This document shows positions 1 through 8,297 of a stretch of 64,000 bases of DNA, one piece after another. Position 1 is the first letter of the stretch, and each line of letters starts with the position of its first letter. The DNA comes from Nitrospiraceae bacterium (lineage in GTDB: Bacteria; Nitrospirota; Nitrospiria; Nitrospirales; Nitrospiraceae), in assembly GCA_035623075.1 (NCBI GenBank), contig DASPUC010000049.1, positions 1-64,000 on the forward strand, written 5' to 3'. The position numbers and the translations under genes are program-made. The notes under the pieces were generated by a model. It saw only the letters and a list, made by a program, of their open reading frames with translations. It was not told where the DNA came from and ran no database searches.

Positions 1-76
1 GGCCCTTGCTCAGGGCGACTTCGGCTTCACGCAATTTGGCGAGGATCTGTTCGACGGTGTGACGGAAACGTGGCAT
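1..76 (-). CDS. IS3-family transposase OrfA, N-terminal fragment cut by window edge
   Basis: The 25 visible residues begin MPRFRHTVEQILAKLREAE. This is the typical opening of IS3-family OrfA helix-turn-helix proteins, which bind the element's ends and supply the first half of the frameshifted transposase. The ATG at 74-76 is preceded on the minus strand by a strong AAAGGAGGG ribosome site, so the start is secure. The rest lies beyond position 1, so it cannot be said whether the element is intact. Confidence 0.8.
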   Translation of the reverse strand, partial: MPRFRHTVEQILAKLREAEVALSKG

Positions 77-145
77 ATGGCCCTCCTTTTGGCCCGACCC
101 TAACATACAGGGTGGACCGGATTAAGGGGGCTAGGTCACTAAGGT
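77..145 (-). mobile_element. Probable terminal region of the IS3-family element
   Basis: Between the OrfA start and about position 140 there is no other gene. On the minus strand the stretch reads TGACCTAGCCCCCTTAATCC, the sort of TG-starting, C-rich sequence seen at IS3-family ends. The exact border and target-site duplication cannot be fixed because the other end is outside the window. Next to it lies a gene remnant (278-508), which fits an insertion or deletion boundary here. Confidence 0.45.
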
Positions 146-277
146 CAAGGCATATCAGTTGTCCAACGGGTGGATTCACTGCGCTTCAATAAGATTTGTT
201 TTTGAATCATCACATGTCGACACAGAACCGTATGAAATCTCTGAGATTCACGAATGACGAACCCGGAGGGGTTTTGA

Positions 278-508
278 ACATTCCAAAACGGACTGGTTTT
301 CGAGTCCCAACACCTTAGTAGGGGGGTCTTTCTTCTGGCGGTGCTCGACTTTATAATCGGCTTGGCGATCTTCCTGGCTGTGAAGCAGATGAAGGGACTG
401 AAAACACCTGAACTGCAGGGGCTGAGACCACGAGAGCCTGTCCCTACTTATGTCTCGACCATACCTGATCACACGACCAAATGTACGCACCGTACGTCCA
501 ACATCTAA
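278..508 (+). pseudogene. mscL: mscL 3' remnant (large-conductance mechanosensitive channel, TM2 and C-terminus)
   Basis: The frame around 326-400 reads RGVFLLAVLDFIIGLAIFLA and continues VKQMKGL. It aligns without gaps to the second transmembrane helix of MscL (E. coli: GVF-x3-V-x-DF-x-I-x2-AIF-x-A-x-K). There is no ATG. The frame opens only after a TGA at 275-277, and the pore helix TM1 is missing. A tail of about 35 residues leads to a TAA at 506-508. This is a dead fragment, probably trimmed by the IS end at the left. Whether an intact mscL exists elsewhere cannot be seen. Confidence 0.6.
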
Positions 509-573
509 GGTGTACTGTGATCAATCCGAGAGAGACCACTCGTTTCAATATCAACAGGCAAAAGGAGACCACC

Positions 574-1728
574 ATGAACGTTAAAAAGATCTTTGTCTTG
601 GCCGTCAGCATGCTGGCCATCGCCGGCAATGCTGGAGCCATCGATTTCGGTGCCATCTGCTGCGATGGCGGCTATGAATACCGCCACCCTTCAGCGTGGG
701 AAAAGGAACAGCAGCGGTTGAGAGATGGACTGGCTGCCGCACAGAAACAGCTGGCCGATCGCGATCGTGAAATCGCCTCGCTCCGTTCTAGTGCCAATGA
801 TTCCCTCCGATCGGCCCAGACCGAACTTGACCGGTCGAAGTCACGCGTGGCGGAACTTGACCGGCAGCTAGCCGATCGGGATCAGGAATTGGCAGCACTC
901 CGAACCAAGGCGGGCGATACGTCACAATTAGCCAGCCAGCTCTCTGCTGCGAACAGCGACAAGGACCAACTCGCAGCCTCATTGGCCGCCGCACAAGCGC
1001 AAGTCGCGGCGCTCCAGGCTGGGGCGGGAGACAAGGACAAGCTTGCAGCAGACTTGGCCGCCGCGAACCAACGGGTCACGGAACTCGAATCCCAGCTTGC
1101 TTCTGCACAGTCGCAGGCTTCGAGTCTCCAGGCGGGAGCCACTGAAAAAGACAAACTCGCCGCAGAGCTCGGAGCTTCGAAGCAGCGTGTGGCTGATTTA
1201 GAGAAACAGCTGGCTGATCGTGATAAGGAGCTTGCGGGGCTCCGCGGCGAGCTTTCCGCCGAGATGGCGAAGCTCACTGAGGCGCAACGGGGGCTCATCC
1301 GGGCGCTGCGGCCGGAGATCGCGCAAGGCAACATTATGGTGGATCTCAATAATGAGCGTCTCCTGATCAATTTGGCTTCTTCGATGCTGTTCGGGTCGGG
1401 CGAAGATCAACTCAAGCCGGCCGGAACAGATGCGCTCAAGCGAGTCGGCGCCATTCTGAAGGACTACCCCGAGTACAAGGTGGAAGTGGATGGGCACACC
1501 GACAATTGGCCGATCCGGAGCTCGCTCAAGAAGCGATTCCCAACCAATAAGGAATTGTCAGAAGCCCGTGCCGCGAATGGGGTTACAGCCCTGGCAGAAG
1601 GCGGTGTGTCGACAGGTACCATCACTTCTGCTGGCTACGCTGACACAAAGCCGGTCGCACCCAACACGACGGATGAGGGTCGTCAGAAAAATCGCCGCGT
1701 GGAGGTTCGAGTAACTCCGAAATCCTAA
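574..1728 (+). CDS. OmpA-family outer-membrane/peptidoglycan-binding protein with long coiled coil
   Basis: Protein of 384 aa that probably anchors the outer membrane to peptidoglycan. Residues 1-22 form a signal peptide ending AGNAGA. About 30-250 is a coiled coil rich in Ala, Gln, Leu and Asp, with internal repeats (LADRDRE/LADRDQE/LADRDKE and GA.(D/E)KDKLAA units). About 265-384 is an OmpA domain, with SSMLFGSGEDQLKP, VDGHTDNWPI and the terminal GRQKNRRVEVRV that bind diaminopimelate. The ATG at 574 is chosen over an upstream in-frame ATG at 481 because it follows AAAGGAG and opens the signal peptide. It has no operon partners. Confidence 0.88.
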   Translation: MNVKKIFVLAVSMLAIAGNAGAIDFGAICCDGGYEYRHPSAWEKEQQRLRDGLAAAQKQLADRDREIASLRSSANDSLRSAQTELDRSKSRVAELDRQLADRDQELAALRTKAGDTSQLASQLSAANSDKDQLAASLAAAQAQVAALQAGAGDKDKLAADLAAANQRVTELESQLASAQSQASSLQAGATEKDKLAAELGASKQRVADLEKQLADRDKELAGLRGELSAEMAKLTEAQRGLIRALRPEIAQGNIMVDLNNERLLINLASSMLFGSGEDQLKPAGTDALKRVGAILKDYPEYKVEVDGHTDNWPIRSSLKKRFPTNKELSEARAANGVTALAEGGVSTGTITSAGYADTKPVAPNTTDEGRQKNRRVEVRVTPKS

Positions 1729-1758
1729 GGGCTGACGACCTCATCAAGAATCCTCGAT

Positions 1759-1814
1759 CCCTAGGAGGAAGGTGGTAGAGCTCACAAAGCGAGCACCATC
1801 GGCTCCTCCTAGGG
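1759..1814 (+). terminator. Stem-loop downstream of the OmpA gene
   Basis: CCCTAGGAGGA (1759-1769) pairs perfectly with TCCTCCTAGGG (1804-1814). The inner GGTG/CACC and GCTC/GAGC steps extend the stem. It starts 30 bp after the stop codon. There is no clear T-run, so an intrinsic terminator or 3' stabiliser is likely but not certain. Confidence 0.55.
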
Positions 1815-1934
1815 GGCGAGCTTCGCAACTTCTTTGTGAATACCTAGATTGTGAGAGGCTAGTAGAACATGATGGGACCGAACCGGGCGCTGCTTATCTT
1901 CCAGGCCACTCGCTGACGGGTGTCTCAGCTTGGT

Positions 1935-2435
1935 TCAATGCTTGAGGATCTTTCTTATACGCAAAACGTTCTCTACAACCTCGGGATCGTTTTTGTTGTC
2001 GGTGTAGGCCTTTAAAAGCTTGTAGTCTGCCAGGCAGAGATTCGCTAATTCGTCCCTGGACTTCAAGTCTGGGCTTTCCTTGACCCATCGGGAAAATCCG
2101 CGTTTGGTCTCCTCAAAATACGATGATTGTTTGAATTGTTGCATGACCTCCGGGAAGGCATCGTGAAATCCCGCGAGGACGAGTTCGAATTGCGCCGCTT
2201 CCTCTGACCCCACCTGTTCGCAGAGTTCCCGACCCCCGTATGTCAATGTATAGAGTCGTCCGACGAGTTTCGACTCCAGGATGTCGGGGGCTCTGGAGGG
2301 CTGGGCTTTGGCCATTTGAGGCATGGACATGGTATCAACGCTCACCTCGGTCCTGGAATTCGGCACCTGTGATGCCGGGGCGTCCTGGGCGAGAAAGATA
2401 GCGATTAGAATCAGACCAATCATGAAGCGGTACAT
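1935..2435 (-). CDS. Small secreted protein of unknown function
   Basis: Protein of 166 aa with a signal peptide (MYRFMIGLILIAIFLAQDAPASQ). The mature part is mainly helical and charged, with one pair of cysteines (LCEQVG near the middle, NLCLAD near the end). I do not recognise a family. The start at 2435 is preferred over longer frames because it opens the signal peptide and follows GAGGAG on the minus strand. It is convergent with the OmpA gene and stands alone. Confidence 0.6.
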   Translation of the reverse strand: MYRFMIGLILIAIFLAQDAPASQVPNSRTEVSVDTMSMPQMAKAQPSRAPDILESKLVGRLYTLTYGGRELCEQVGSEEAAQFELVLAGFHDAFPEVMQQFKQSSYFEETKRGFSRWVKESPDLKSRDELANLCLADYKLLKAYTDNKNDPEVVENVLRIRKILKH

Positions 2436-3375
2436 ATAGACATTCTCCTCGATTGAGCTTCTCACATGGCCATCGGACTCGATGTGTACGCGAGCCAATT
2501 GAAGTATAGCAGGTGGACTGAAGGAGGCTGATTGAATGCGATACCAAAGTGAAACAGTGGAGGATGAGCGGCTCAAAATCACTTGCCAAACAAGCTGATC
2601 GGTATGACCGAGCCCGATTTTTGGGGGGCCAATACTCCAGCGCATGATGCGAAGGGTCCCTCGATAGGGGCGGATCGTCGCAGGGCATGACTACCTCCGA
2701 GGGAGACCCATTCTAAAACGGGTGTTAGGAAGGCGAAAAGGTGTGCTCAGCTGGAAACCCGGCCCTCGTGGCTCCCCCTCTTCCGCAAAAGCGGCCGAAA
2801 GGCAGGCCTACTGAGACAGGTTTTCGAAGCTCAAAGTAAGTGGCGCATTCTCCGGGGTCTTCTGGCATTTGGCGAAGGCAGTTGGGGGCTCTTCAGATAG
2901 GCGGCTGGGAAGTCGGCCAGTGATTGATACGGAAGTTGGTACCGTCCTTATCGGCTGAGTAGGTTATAGTGGTTCGATGAGAATAGATTCATGATCGCTG
3001 CGGAAGAGAAACCTTACAGGCACCCGAGCCCTCCGGCCGGCTGTTGAAATTGTCGTGCAAGATGATGCCACAATCCCATATACTCCCGCCGTCTACCTAC
3101 GTAGGCCAACCTTCTATCATAAGGAGAAACCGATCATCCTTGGGCACCTTAATGCCTCAAAAGGGGGAGGAAATTCTTGGTGAATGCCGCCTTTTGCCGC
3201 CGTTTTTTTGCCCAGGATTTCCCTAGTCGATGATCGCTCGTTTCAGTCATCGTCTGAACTGGCAAAAAGGTCTCAGTGAACCAAGCAGTTCTGTGGAACC
3301 CTTCTTTCTGGTTATACGGCTGGTCTCGGCGTTGCACTCTTTTCCAGCAGAATCACGCGGGAAAGGAGATCAGCC
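2436..3375. other. Long stretch without a recognisable gene
   Basis: About 940 bp with no open frame that looks protein-like; candidate frames on both strands have atypical composition and no ribosome sites. It contains a compact structured-looking patch at 2775-2815 (CCGCAAAAGCGG and GCCGAAAGGC hairpins) that I could not match to any riboswitch or small RNA I know. It separates divergent transcription units, so promoters for both sides probably lie here. Confidence 0.4.
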
Positions 3376-3498
3376 ATGTCCCTGCTCAGGAGAGCGACCC
3401 TAGCCCTGGTGATGTTCATCCTAGTGGTCAGTGCGTTAGAGTCCGTGGCGTTGGGGCTCGTTTTCGCCGTGGATCGGGTGAGACACGGAAGGCGATGA
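3376..3498 (+). CDS. Very small membrane protein (40 aa)
   Basis: ATG at 3376 sits 6 bp after a perfect AAAGGAGAT site. The 40-residue product, MSLLRRATLALVMFILVVSA followed by LESVALGLVFAVDRVRHGRR, has one hydrophobic helix flanked by arginines, as expected of an inner-membrane micropeptide. It lies about 90 bp upstream of the PilZ gene on the same strand and may be its leader gene. Function unknown. Confidence 0.5.
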   Translation: MSLLRRATLALVMFILVVSALESVALGLVFAVDRVRHGRR

Positions 3499-3584
3499 CC
3501 ACAGCCGAGTGGTCGCTTCTGTTTCCGGGTCGCCCACCCACCACCACGCGATCTGCCACCACACCACTGTGAGAGAGCAGCGTC

Positions 3585-3908
3585 ATGACTGAACACCGTA
3601 GCGAGTTCCGCCTTCCTGTCGAGCGCCGCGCCTTCCTGAAGCGGGACGGTAAGACGATCCTCTGCGATGTGTTGGACCTGACGGAACATGGACTGCGACT
3701 TCGGACAGAATTCCCGATTGCTGTCGGAGATACCCTCCATCTCGAATGCCAGCTGGAGGCTCACACCATCATTCATTGCGCGCTCGTCGTCACGCACGTC
3801 AAGGCTCCTTACGTCGGAGGGCGCATTACCGACATCTCGACCGAACACCACAGGCAACTCATGCGCCACATTCAACAGCTGATCGCCCAGAACCTGGGGG
3901 GAGTGTAG
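3585..3908 (+). CDS. PilZ-domain protein, probable c-di-GMP binder
   Basis: Protein of 107 aa that is almost only a PilZ domain. The arginine-rich entry motif is seen as ERRAFLKR (residues 13-20) and the second motif as DLTEHGLRL (residues 30-38), where Thr replaces the usual Ser. The motif is thus slightly off consensus and ligand binding is probable rather than certain. The stop is 2 bp before the next gene's ATG, so the two are translationally coupled. PilZ proteins relay cyclic di-GMP levels to motility, polysaccharide or envelope systems. Confidence 0.75.
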   Translation: MTEHRSEFRLPVERRAFLKRDGKTILCDVLDLTEHGLRLRTEFPIAVGDTLHLECQLEAHTIIHCALVVTHVKAPYVGGRITDISTEHHRQLMRHIQQLIAQNLGGV

Positions 3909-3910
3909 TC

Positions 3911-4942
3911 ATGACATCATCCCAGCCTCCTTCCGGTGACGACAACCATCATGCCGGCCACCTGGTGCCCATCCTCTGCCTTATCGGTGTCGTCGCGCTG
4001 CTCAGCTCCATCACGCCGGTCATGAAGAATGTCTTCCTGCACAGCGAGATGAGCTTTGTTGATATTGCCCGTGAACGCGTCCACATCGGATTTCTGATCC
4101 TTGCAGGGATGACAGTCTGTCTGGATTGGAGAGGTGTCCGTGCCTTGCGTTTCCAAGACAGCCTGCACCTCGCAGGCGTGGGGGTACTCGGCGTCGCTTC
4201 CTATACCATCGCTGCATGGGGGCTGATGTATACAAGCGTCACTCACTATGCGCTGGTTTATAGTCTGCTGCCCACGTTTACCGCCATCTTCAGCTATTGC
4301 CTCGGCAGGCAACACACAAACCCTCTCACCTGGTTCGGTATTCTTCTGTCGTGGGTCGGCTGTGCCGTAGCGATCTCGGGAGGAGGCGGGCCCCAAGCCG
4401 CGGATTTCGGCCTCGGCGACGCGTTGGCGCTCCTGTTCACTCTGATGATGTCAGTACATATTGTGATGAGTCCCCATGTCGTGAAACAACATGGCGTTCT
4501 GACGTCCAACACCGTTATGTTCGGAGCAAGTGCCCTCTTTCTTTGGGCGGGAAGCATCATTTGGGGGACAGGATCGCAACAGGAGAGTTTTTCGTTGAAC
4601 GTAGCGGGGTCAGTTCTCTTTATTGGAGCGGGGACCGCCGGCGTGTTTTTACTCCGTAGCCGGTCCTTGCGATCTCTCCCGCCGACTATGGTCGGGGCCT
4701 ACCACAATCTCATTCCTATCTGCACCATCGGCATAGCACACTTCTCTCTCGACGAACCGTTGCCGCTGTCGACGATCCTCGGTGCCATCGCAGTCCTACT
4801 GGGATCGGAATTAGTCAGACGGGCCTCTTCCTTCGGCTTCTCCCTCACCTGGCCCAGTTGGGGCGTCAGGCGGGACCTCGCTCCCACATGGACCGCCGCC
4901 CCTGCAGCCATTCGATCCTACTCAAAACGATTCCAACGGTGA
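3911..4942 (+). CDS. EamA/DMT-family transporter (drug/metabolite exporter type)
   Basis: Protein of 343 aa with about ten hydrophobic helices in two EamA repeats: roughly residues 17-150, and 170-300 beginning near FGLGDALALLFTLMMS. The family exports amino acids, nucleotides or other small metabolites across the inner membrane; the substrate cannot be told. The ATG at 3911 follows the PilZ stop by 2 bp. A longer upstream frame (from 3746) overlaps the PilZ gene and is rejected. The C-terminal 40 residues are basic and non-conserved. Confidence 0.8.
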   Translation: MTSSQPPSGDDNHHAGHLVPILCLIGVVALLSSITPVMKNVFLHSEMSFVDIARERVHIGFLILAGMTVCLDWRGVRALRFQDSLHLAGVGVLGVASYTIAAWGLMYTSVTHYALVYSLLPTFTAIFSYCLGRQHTNPLTWFGILLSWVGCAVAISGGGGPQAADFGLGDALALLFTLMMSVHIVMSPHVVKQHGVLTSNTVMFGASALFLWAGSIIWGTGSQQESFSLNVAGSVLFIGAGTAGVFLLRSRSLRSLPPTMVGAYHNLIPICTIGIAHFSLDEPLPLSTILGAIAVLLGSELVRRASSFGFSLTWPSWGVRRDLAPTWTAAPAAIRSYSKRFQR

Positions 4943-4969
4943 TGGTGGAGCCAGGCACCGGTTGGGCCA

Positions 4970-5983
4970 TCACACCGAAGAGTTTCGTGCATGATCAGCC
5001 TGAATGGGTCGAGTTTGTTTTCCGATGAGTAGCAAACACAGAAGACCCACCCCAATCCAGACCAGTTCGCGAAACCGCCGCAGCAGTGCGAAGGTGATGC
5101 CCGTGACGTCTGAATACCCGAAGGCTTTGAGGAGCAGCAGATTGCCGCCGTCTTGTGCGCCGAGGCTGCCAGGGATGAAAAATGTGCCGCCTTTGATGAA
5201 GACCGAGAGTGCACCGATGGACATAGCAGAGAGCACCATCGCGGGCCCGTCGAGATAATAAATCATGACGAACACTTCCAGGGCTTCCGCCAACCAGCCG
5301 AGGAAGAAAAGTCCCGTCGACGTGTAAAACGCTGGCCGGTTATTGGTATAGAAATCCAGAATTGTCCGATCCAGCGAACGCAGTTGTTCCTCGCGTGATT
5401 CTAAGAACCCGATCCTGAGTCCGATTTTCCGCAAGAACTCCAGCATCCAGGTAAAGAGACCCTTCCGCTGGACACACACAAATGCCGCCGTACCAAACAG
5501 CAGAAGCGCGACGCTGAGCAAGGCGGCTGCGACCGTGTGCCCCGACGAGCTATCGACGCCCAGCGTCCAGAACGCCAGCATGATGCCGAGCAGAATGAAC
5601 AGCACTTCAGCAATCGTCATCGTCGTCTTAGCAATGACGACGGATGCCAATCCTTCCACCATCGGCACGTGATGCGTTCTGAGCAAATAAGCCTTAAGTG
5701 GTTCGCCGCCGACGTAGGCAGTCGGCGTCGTCATGTTTACGACTTCGCCGGCGGTTCGGATCGCGAGCAATCGCCAGAACGGCACGTGCTTCGCTGCCGG
5801 GCCGAGCGTGACCTTCCATCCATAGGCTTCGATCACGTACATGATGAGAGAGGGAATGAGGATGGCGAGGAGTGCAACCGGGCCAAGCCTGGCCGCTGCC
5901 TCATAGATGTTGCCGGGGCCGACATGCCAAACGAGGAATCCGAGGGTGAGGAGACCAATGAATAGGAGAAGTAGTCTGAGCAC
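4970..5983 (-). CDS. Flippase-like integral membrane protein (YbhN/AglD/lysylphosphatidylglycerol-synthase TM family)
   Basis: Protein of 337 aa with about eight hydrophobic helices. It carries the family signature near residues 75-100 (RTAGEVVNMTTPTAYVGGEP) and a second motif, GALSVFIKGGTFFIPGSLGAQDGG, typical of the flippase-like domain. Such proteins are thought to move lipid-linked head groups or glycolipids across the inner membrane. It starts with GTG at 5983. It is the last gene of the minus-strand phosphonate run, which suggests that it handles the phosphonate-bearing lipid. That role is inferred from context only. Confidence 0.75.
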   Translation of the reverse strand: MLRLLLLFIGLLTLGFLVWHVGPGNIYEAAARLGPVALLAILIPSLIMYVIEAYGWKVTLGPAAKHVPFWRLLAIRTAGEVVNMTTPTAYVGGEPLKAYLLRTHHVPMVEGLASVVIAKTTMTIAEVLFILLGIMLAFWTLGVDSSSGHTVAAALLSVALLLFGTAAFVCVQRKGLFTWMLEFLRKIGLRIGFLESREEQLRSLDRTILDFYTNNRPAFYTSTGLFFLGWLAEALEVFVMIYYLDGPAMVLSAMSIGALSVFIKGGTFFIPGSLGAQDGGNLLLLKAFGYSDVTGITFALLRRFRELVWIGVGLLCLLLIGKQTRPIQADHARNSSV

Positions 5984-6010
5984 GTGGGGTTAGAACCCGT
6001 CATTTATTAC

Positions 6011-6133
6011 GGGATGCTCAACACGACCGTCCAGCGAGGTCGCAAGGAGCGACGGCCCCGAGACGCACAGCTGTCGGTACCTCGAGGGGAACGAGCGACT
6101 GAGAACAAAGCTGAAGGTCGGTTTCAGCATCCC
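6011..6133. repeat. REP-like intergenic element, family A copy 1
   Basis: 123-bp element bounded by an 8-bp inverted repeat, GGGATGCT at 6011-6018 and AGCATCCC at 6126-6133. Internally it shares CCAGCGAGGTCGCA, CCCCGAGACG and GAACAAAGCTGAAG-like blocks with the copies at 24988-25115 and 28527-28742. It lies between the flippase and phosphotransferase genes and can form a long imperfect hairpin. Confidence 0.7.
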
Positions 6134-6137
6134 GCTA

Positions 6138-7568
6138 CTACGCACGGGTCACGGCGGACGGACGGAGCACCCACAGCATCACAGCGACGAACGTCATCGA
6201 TCCGATAGCGGCCATCCAAAGAAACCACTCCAGTTTGTCAATGCACGCGAAGAGTAACACCATCACCGAGAAATCCCGGCTGGCGACGTTCTTGAGCATG
6301 AAGTCCGACCAGGCGGCATGCACCGGCGTCTTCCATTCACTCGCGGATTTGATCCTCTGCGCTTTGTTCACCAGCGTGAAAGACAGGGCGTTTCCGAGCA
6401 CCGCCGCCGCACCCAAGGCCAGCGGCACCCACGCGCCTTCATGACCCACATCCCGCAAGTACGAGCCGGCGGCGATCCCGACGAAGATGGCCATATGCAC
6501 GACGTTGTCGAGCGCGATATCGAGCCAGGCGCCGAAGGGAGACTCCGTAAACGTGAGGCGCGCGACTTCGCCGTCGCAGCAATCGATGACGGCCGACAAC
6601 TGGAACAGCACTGCCGCGATCACGCCCGCCTGGTAGGAACCGAAGGCGAAGCATGCCGCCGAGATGAGGCCGATCCCCGTGGCCACCAGCGTAACGGCAT
6701 TGGGCGAAAAACCGAAGGCCAGGAACACGCGTGTGAACCAGCGGGAGAGCTTACGATTGAAGAAGCGATCGACAAACCCTTCGTACTCGCCCTTGAGCGA
6801 GGAGAAGAGCTTGCGTTCGGCGAGCTGGACGTCGGCAGGGTCGCGCAGGTCCTGATACCACTGGGTCGGATTCGACTCCGTGCTGAGCACACGCACACAC
6901 CCCACTTCCGCAGCCCGTTCAAGCCACCGGCGAAGCGGCACGGTCCCACTTTCGATTCCGTCCCGACCCGCGGCACTTATGAAGTTGGACGGGAGAACGA
7001 CCACGTCCGTCGCGATCAAGGCGGCATCATCCTGTCTCGACGACCCGAGCGACAGGAGCCGTTCACCTTCCGCTGTGACGCGCAACCCTAAGCGTCGTTC
7101 CTGTTGATCCCATACTGTGGAAGCCCGCGCCACGAGCATCACCTGGCCATCCTGTACTTCCCGACGCAAATGCTCGATCAACTGGCGTGAGAAGACGCCT
7201 CTGACTCCCGAAACCAGACAGAAGCCTCCCGACTCGGCTGCAAGCGATTCCCACGTGCGCGAATCGTCTAGCGGAAACTCTCGAATGGGCATCCAGCGGA
7301 CCGGAATAGTCAGGCGCGGTCCCTTCCCTAATGCGTGTTTTAATTGATCTTCTTCCGCCCCCACCAACACGATCAGCTGACGGATTCCGGCTCGTTGCAG
7401 CGTGAGCACCGTGCGCTGAAAGAGCCCGATGCCGACGACCTGCGTCAGCGGACCGACACGACGAACCGGCAAGCGCCCTGATTCATCGAGAATATCGATC
7501 GAGGGCAATAGGATGGCCGTAGCCAACCCCTGCACCTCCGCCCGTTTCTGGATGAGACTTTCGCTCAT
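6138..7568 (-). CDS. CDP-alcohol phosphotransferase with N-terminal nucleotidyltransferase-like domain
   Basis: Protein of 476 aa in two parts. Residues 1-240 resemble a sugar-nucleotidyltransferase fold, but the P-loop-like GxGxR and the PK motif are lost, so this half is probably inactive. Residues 270-476 are a CDP-alcohol phosphotransferase with the complete catalytic motif DG-x2-AR-x8-G-x3-D-x3-D near residue 330 and about six membrane helices. The order matches the bifunctional inositol-phosphate cytidylyltransferase/DIPP synthase architecture. Here it probably transfers an aminoethylphosphonate head group from its CMP-activated form to a lipid or polyol. Its start lies 9 bp after the upstream nucleotidyltransferase gene. 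Confidence 0.82.
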   Translation of the reverse strand: MSESLIQKRAEVQGLATAILLPSIDILDESGRLPVRRVGPLTQVVGIGLFQRTVLTLQRAGIRQLIVLVGAEEDQLKHALGKGPRLTIPVRWMPIREFPLDDSRTWESLAAESGGFCLVSGVRGVFSRQLIEHLRREVQDGQVMLVARASTVWDQQERRLGLRVTAEGERLLSLGSSRQDDAALIATDVVVLPSNFISAAGRDGIESGTVPLRRWLERAAEVGCVRVLSTESNPTQWYQDLRDPADVQLAERKLFSSLKGEYEGFVDRFFNRKLSRWFTRVFLAFGFSPNAVTLVATGIGLISAACFAFGSYQAGVIAAVLFQLSAVIDCCDGEVARLTFTESPFGAWLDIALDNVVHMAIFVGIAAGSYLRDVGHEGAWVPLALGAAAVLGNALSFTLVNKAQRIKSASEWKTPVHAAWSDFMLKNVASRDFSVMVLLFACIDKLEWFLWMAAIGSMTFVAVMLWVLRPSAVTRA

Positions 7569-7577
7569 ATCGCCACG

Positions 7578-8297
7578 TTAGAGTTTCGGAAGGATCTCTC
7601 GTTCCGCCTTTGCAACGTCTTCTGTAAAATCGATCTCGATCCAGGCCAGCCCGCCGACGGTCTCGTACCCGACCTTCACGTTCTTGAAAAACTCCAGCAG
7701 GGCGTCTTCGTATTCCATGTTCCAGGCTTCACGGTCCACATAGGTTCTCAAGGAAGCGACGACGTGCGGAGTATCAGCGTGGCGGACCTTCAAAAATCCC
7801 ACTCCTTCGCCGGCCACATCATACCGGAGCGGCATCTTCTTTGTCAGCGCGATCACCCGGCCCCCCTCCGCAACAACCATGCATTCTTCACCGGTCTGTT
7901 TCACAGTGTCGTCCATCAAGAGACAATTGGGCCAGGGCGACTGCACCAATCGTCTCAAGACTTCGCGGTGAAAAAGGACATCGGCATCCATAATAATGAC
8001 ATCGTCGTCCAACACGCTCCGCGCAACCCAAAGCGACGAAATGCTCCCGCGATGAAATTGCTCGTTAACCAGAAAGTTCACACGGACGCCCCGGGAATCA
8101 GCTTCCACGGCCGACCGTATCATCTCCTGCTTGTACCCCACCACGATATCGGCGCGCTGGATGCCCAGACTGGCCAACGCCGTCAAATAGCGGTGAAGCA
8201 ACGTCTGCCCGCCGATTTGAATGAGGCACTTGGGACGATGTTGGGTGACCGGCCAAAGGCGCTTCCCGACACCGGCTGCCAGGATGATGGCTTTCAT
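7578..8297 (-). CDS. Nucleotidyltransferase, probable 2-aminoethylphosphonate cytidylyltransferase
   Basis: Protein of 239 aa that opens MKAIILAAGVGKRLWPVTQ then RPKCL. This is the intact nucleotide-binding signature of sugar/choline-phosphate nucleotidyltransferases. It also has IMDADVLF as the metal-binding DAD and a C-terminal WIEIDFTEDVAKAE. The family joins a phosphate or phosphonate to CTP or another NTP. With mutase, decarboxylase and aminotransferase genes around it, the likely product is CMP-aminoethylphosphonate, as in PntC systems, where this domain is fused to the aminotransferase. Its ATG overlaps the aminotransferase stop by 4 bp (ATGA). The substrate is inferred. Confidence 0.8.
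   Translation of the reverse strand: MKAIILAAGVGKRLWPVTQHRPKCLIQIGGQTLLHRYLTALASLGIQRADIVVGYKQEMIRSAVEADSRGVRVNFLVNEQFHRGSISSLWVARSVLDDDVIIMDADVLFHREVLRRLVQSPWPNCLLMDDTVKQTGEECMVVAEGGRVIALTKKMPLRYDVAGEGVGFLKVRHADTPHVVASLRTYVDREAWNMEYEDALLEFFKNVKVGYETVGGLAWIEIDFTEDVAKAEREILPKL

Noticed and set aside
2770-2830. c-di-GMP or other riboswitch in the spacer before the small membrane gene
   Set aside because: The consensus cores of GEMM, glycine, cobalamin and fluoride riboswitches are not present on either strand.
3495-3572. 25-codon frame overlapping the 40-aa membrane peptide by ATGA
   Set aside because: Pro/Thr-rich with no ribosome site or recognisable feature; overlap alone is not enough.
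3312-3875. 187-aa minus-strand frame opposite the first PilZ gene
   Set aside because: It lies antisense to a recognisable PilZ gene and a micropeptide gene with a strong ribosome site, and its own sequence shows no known motif.
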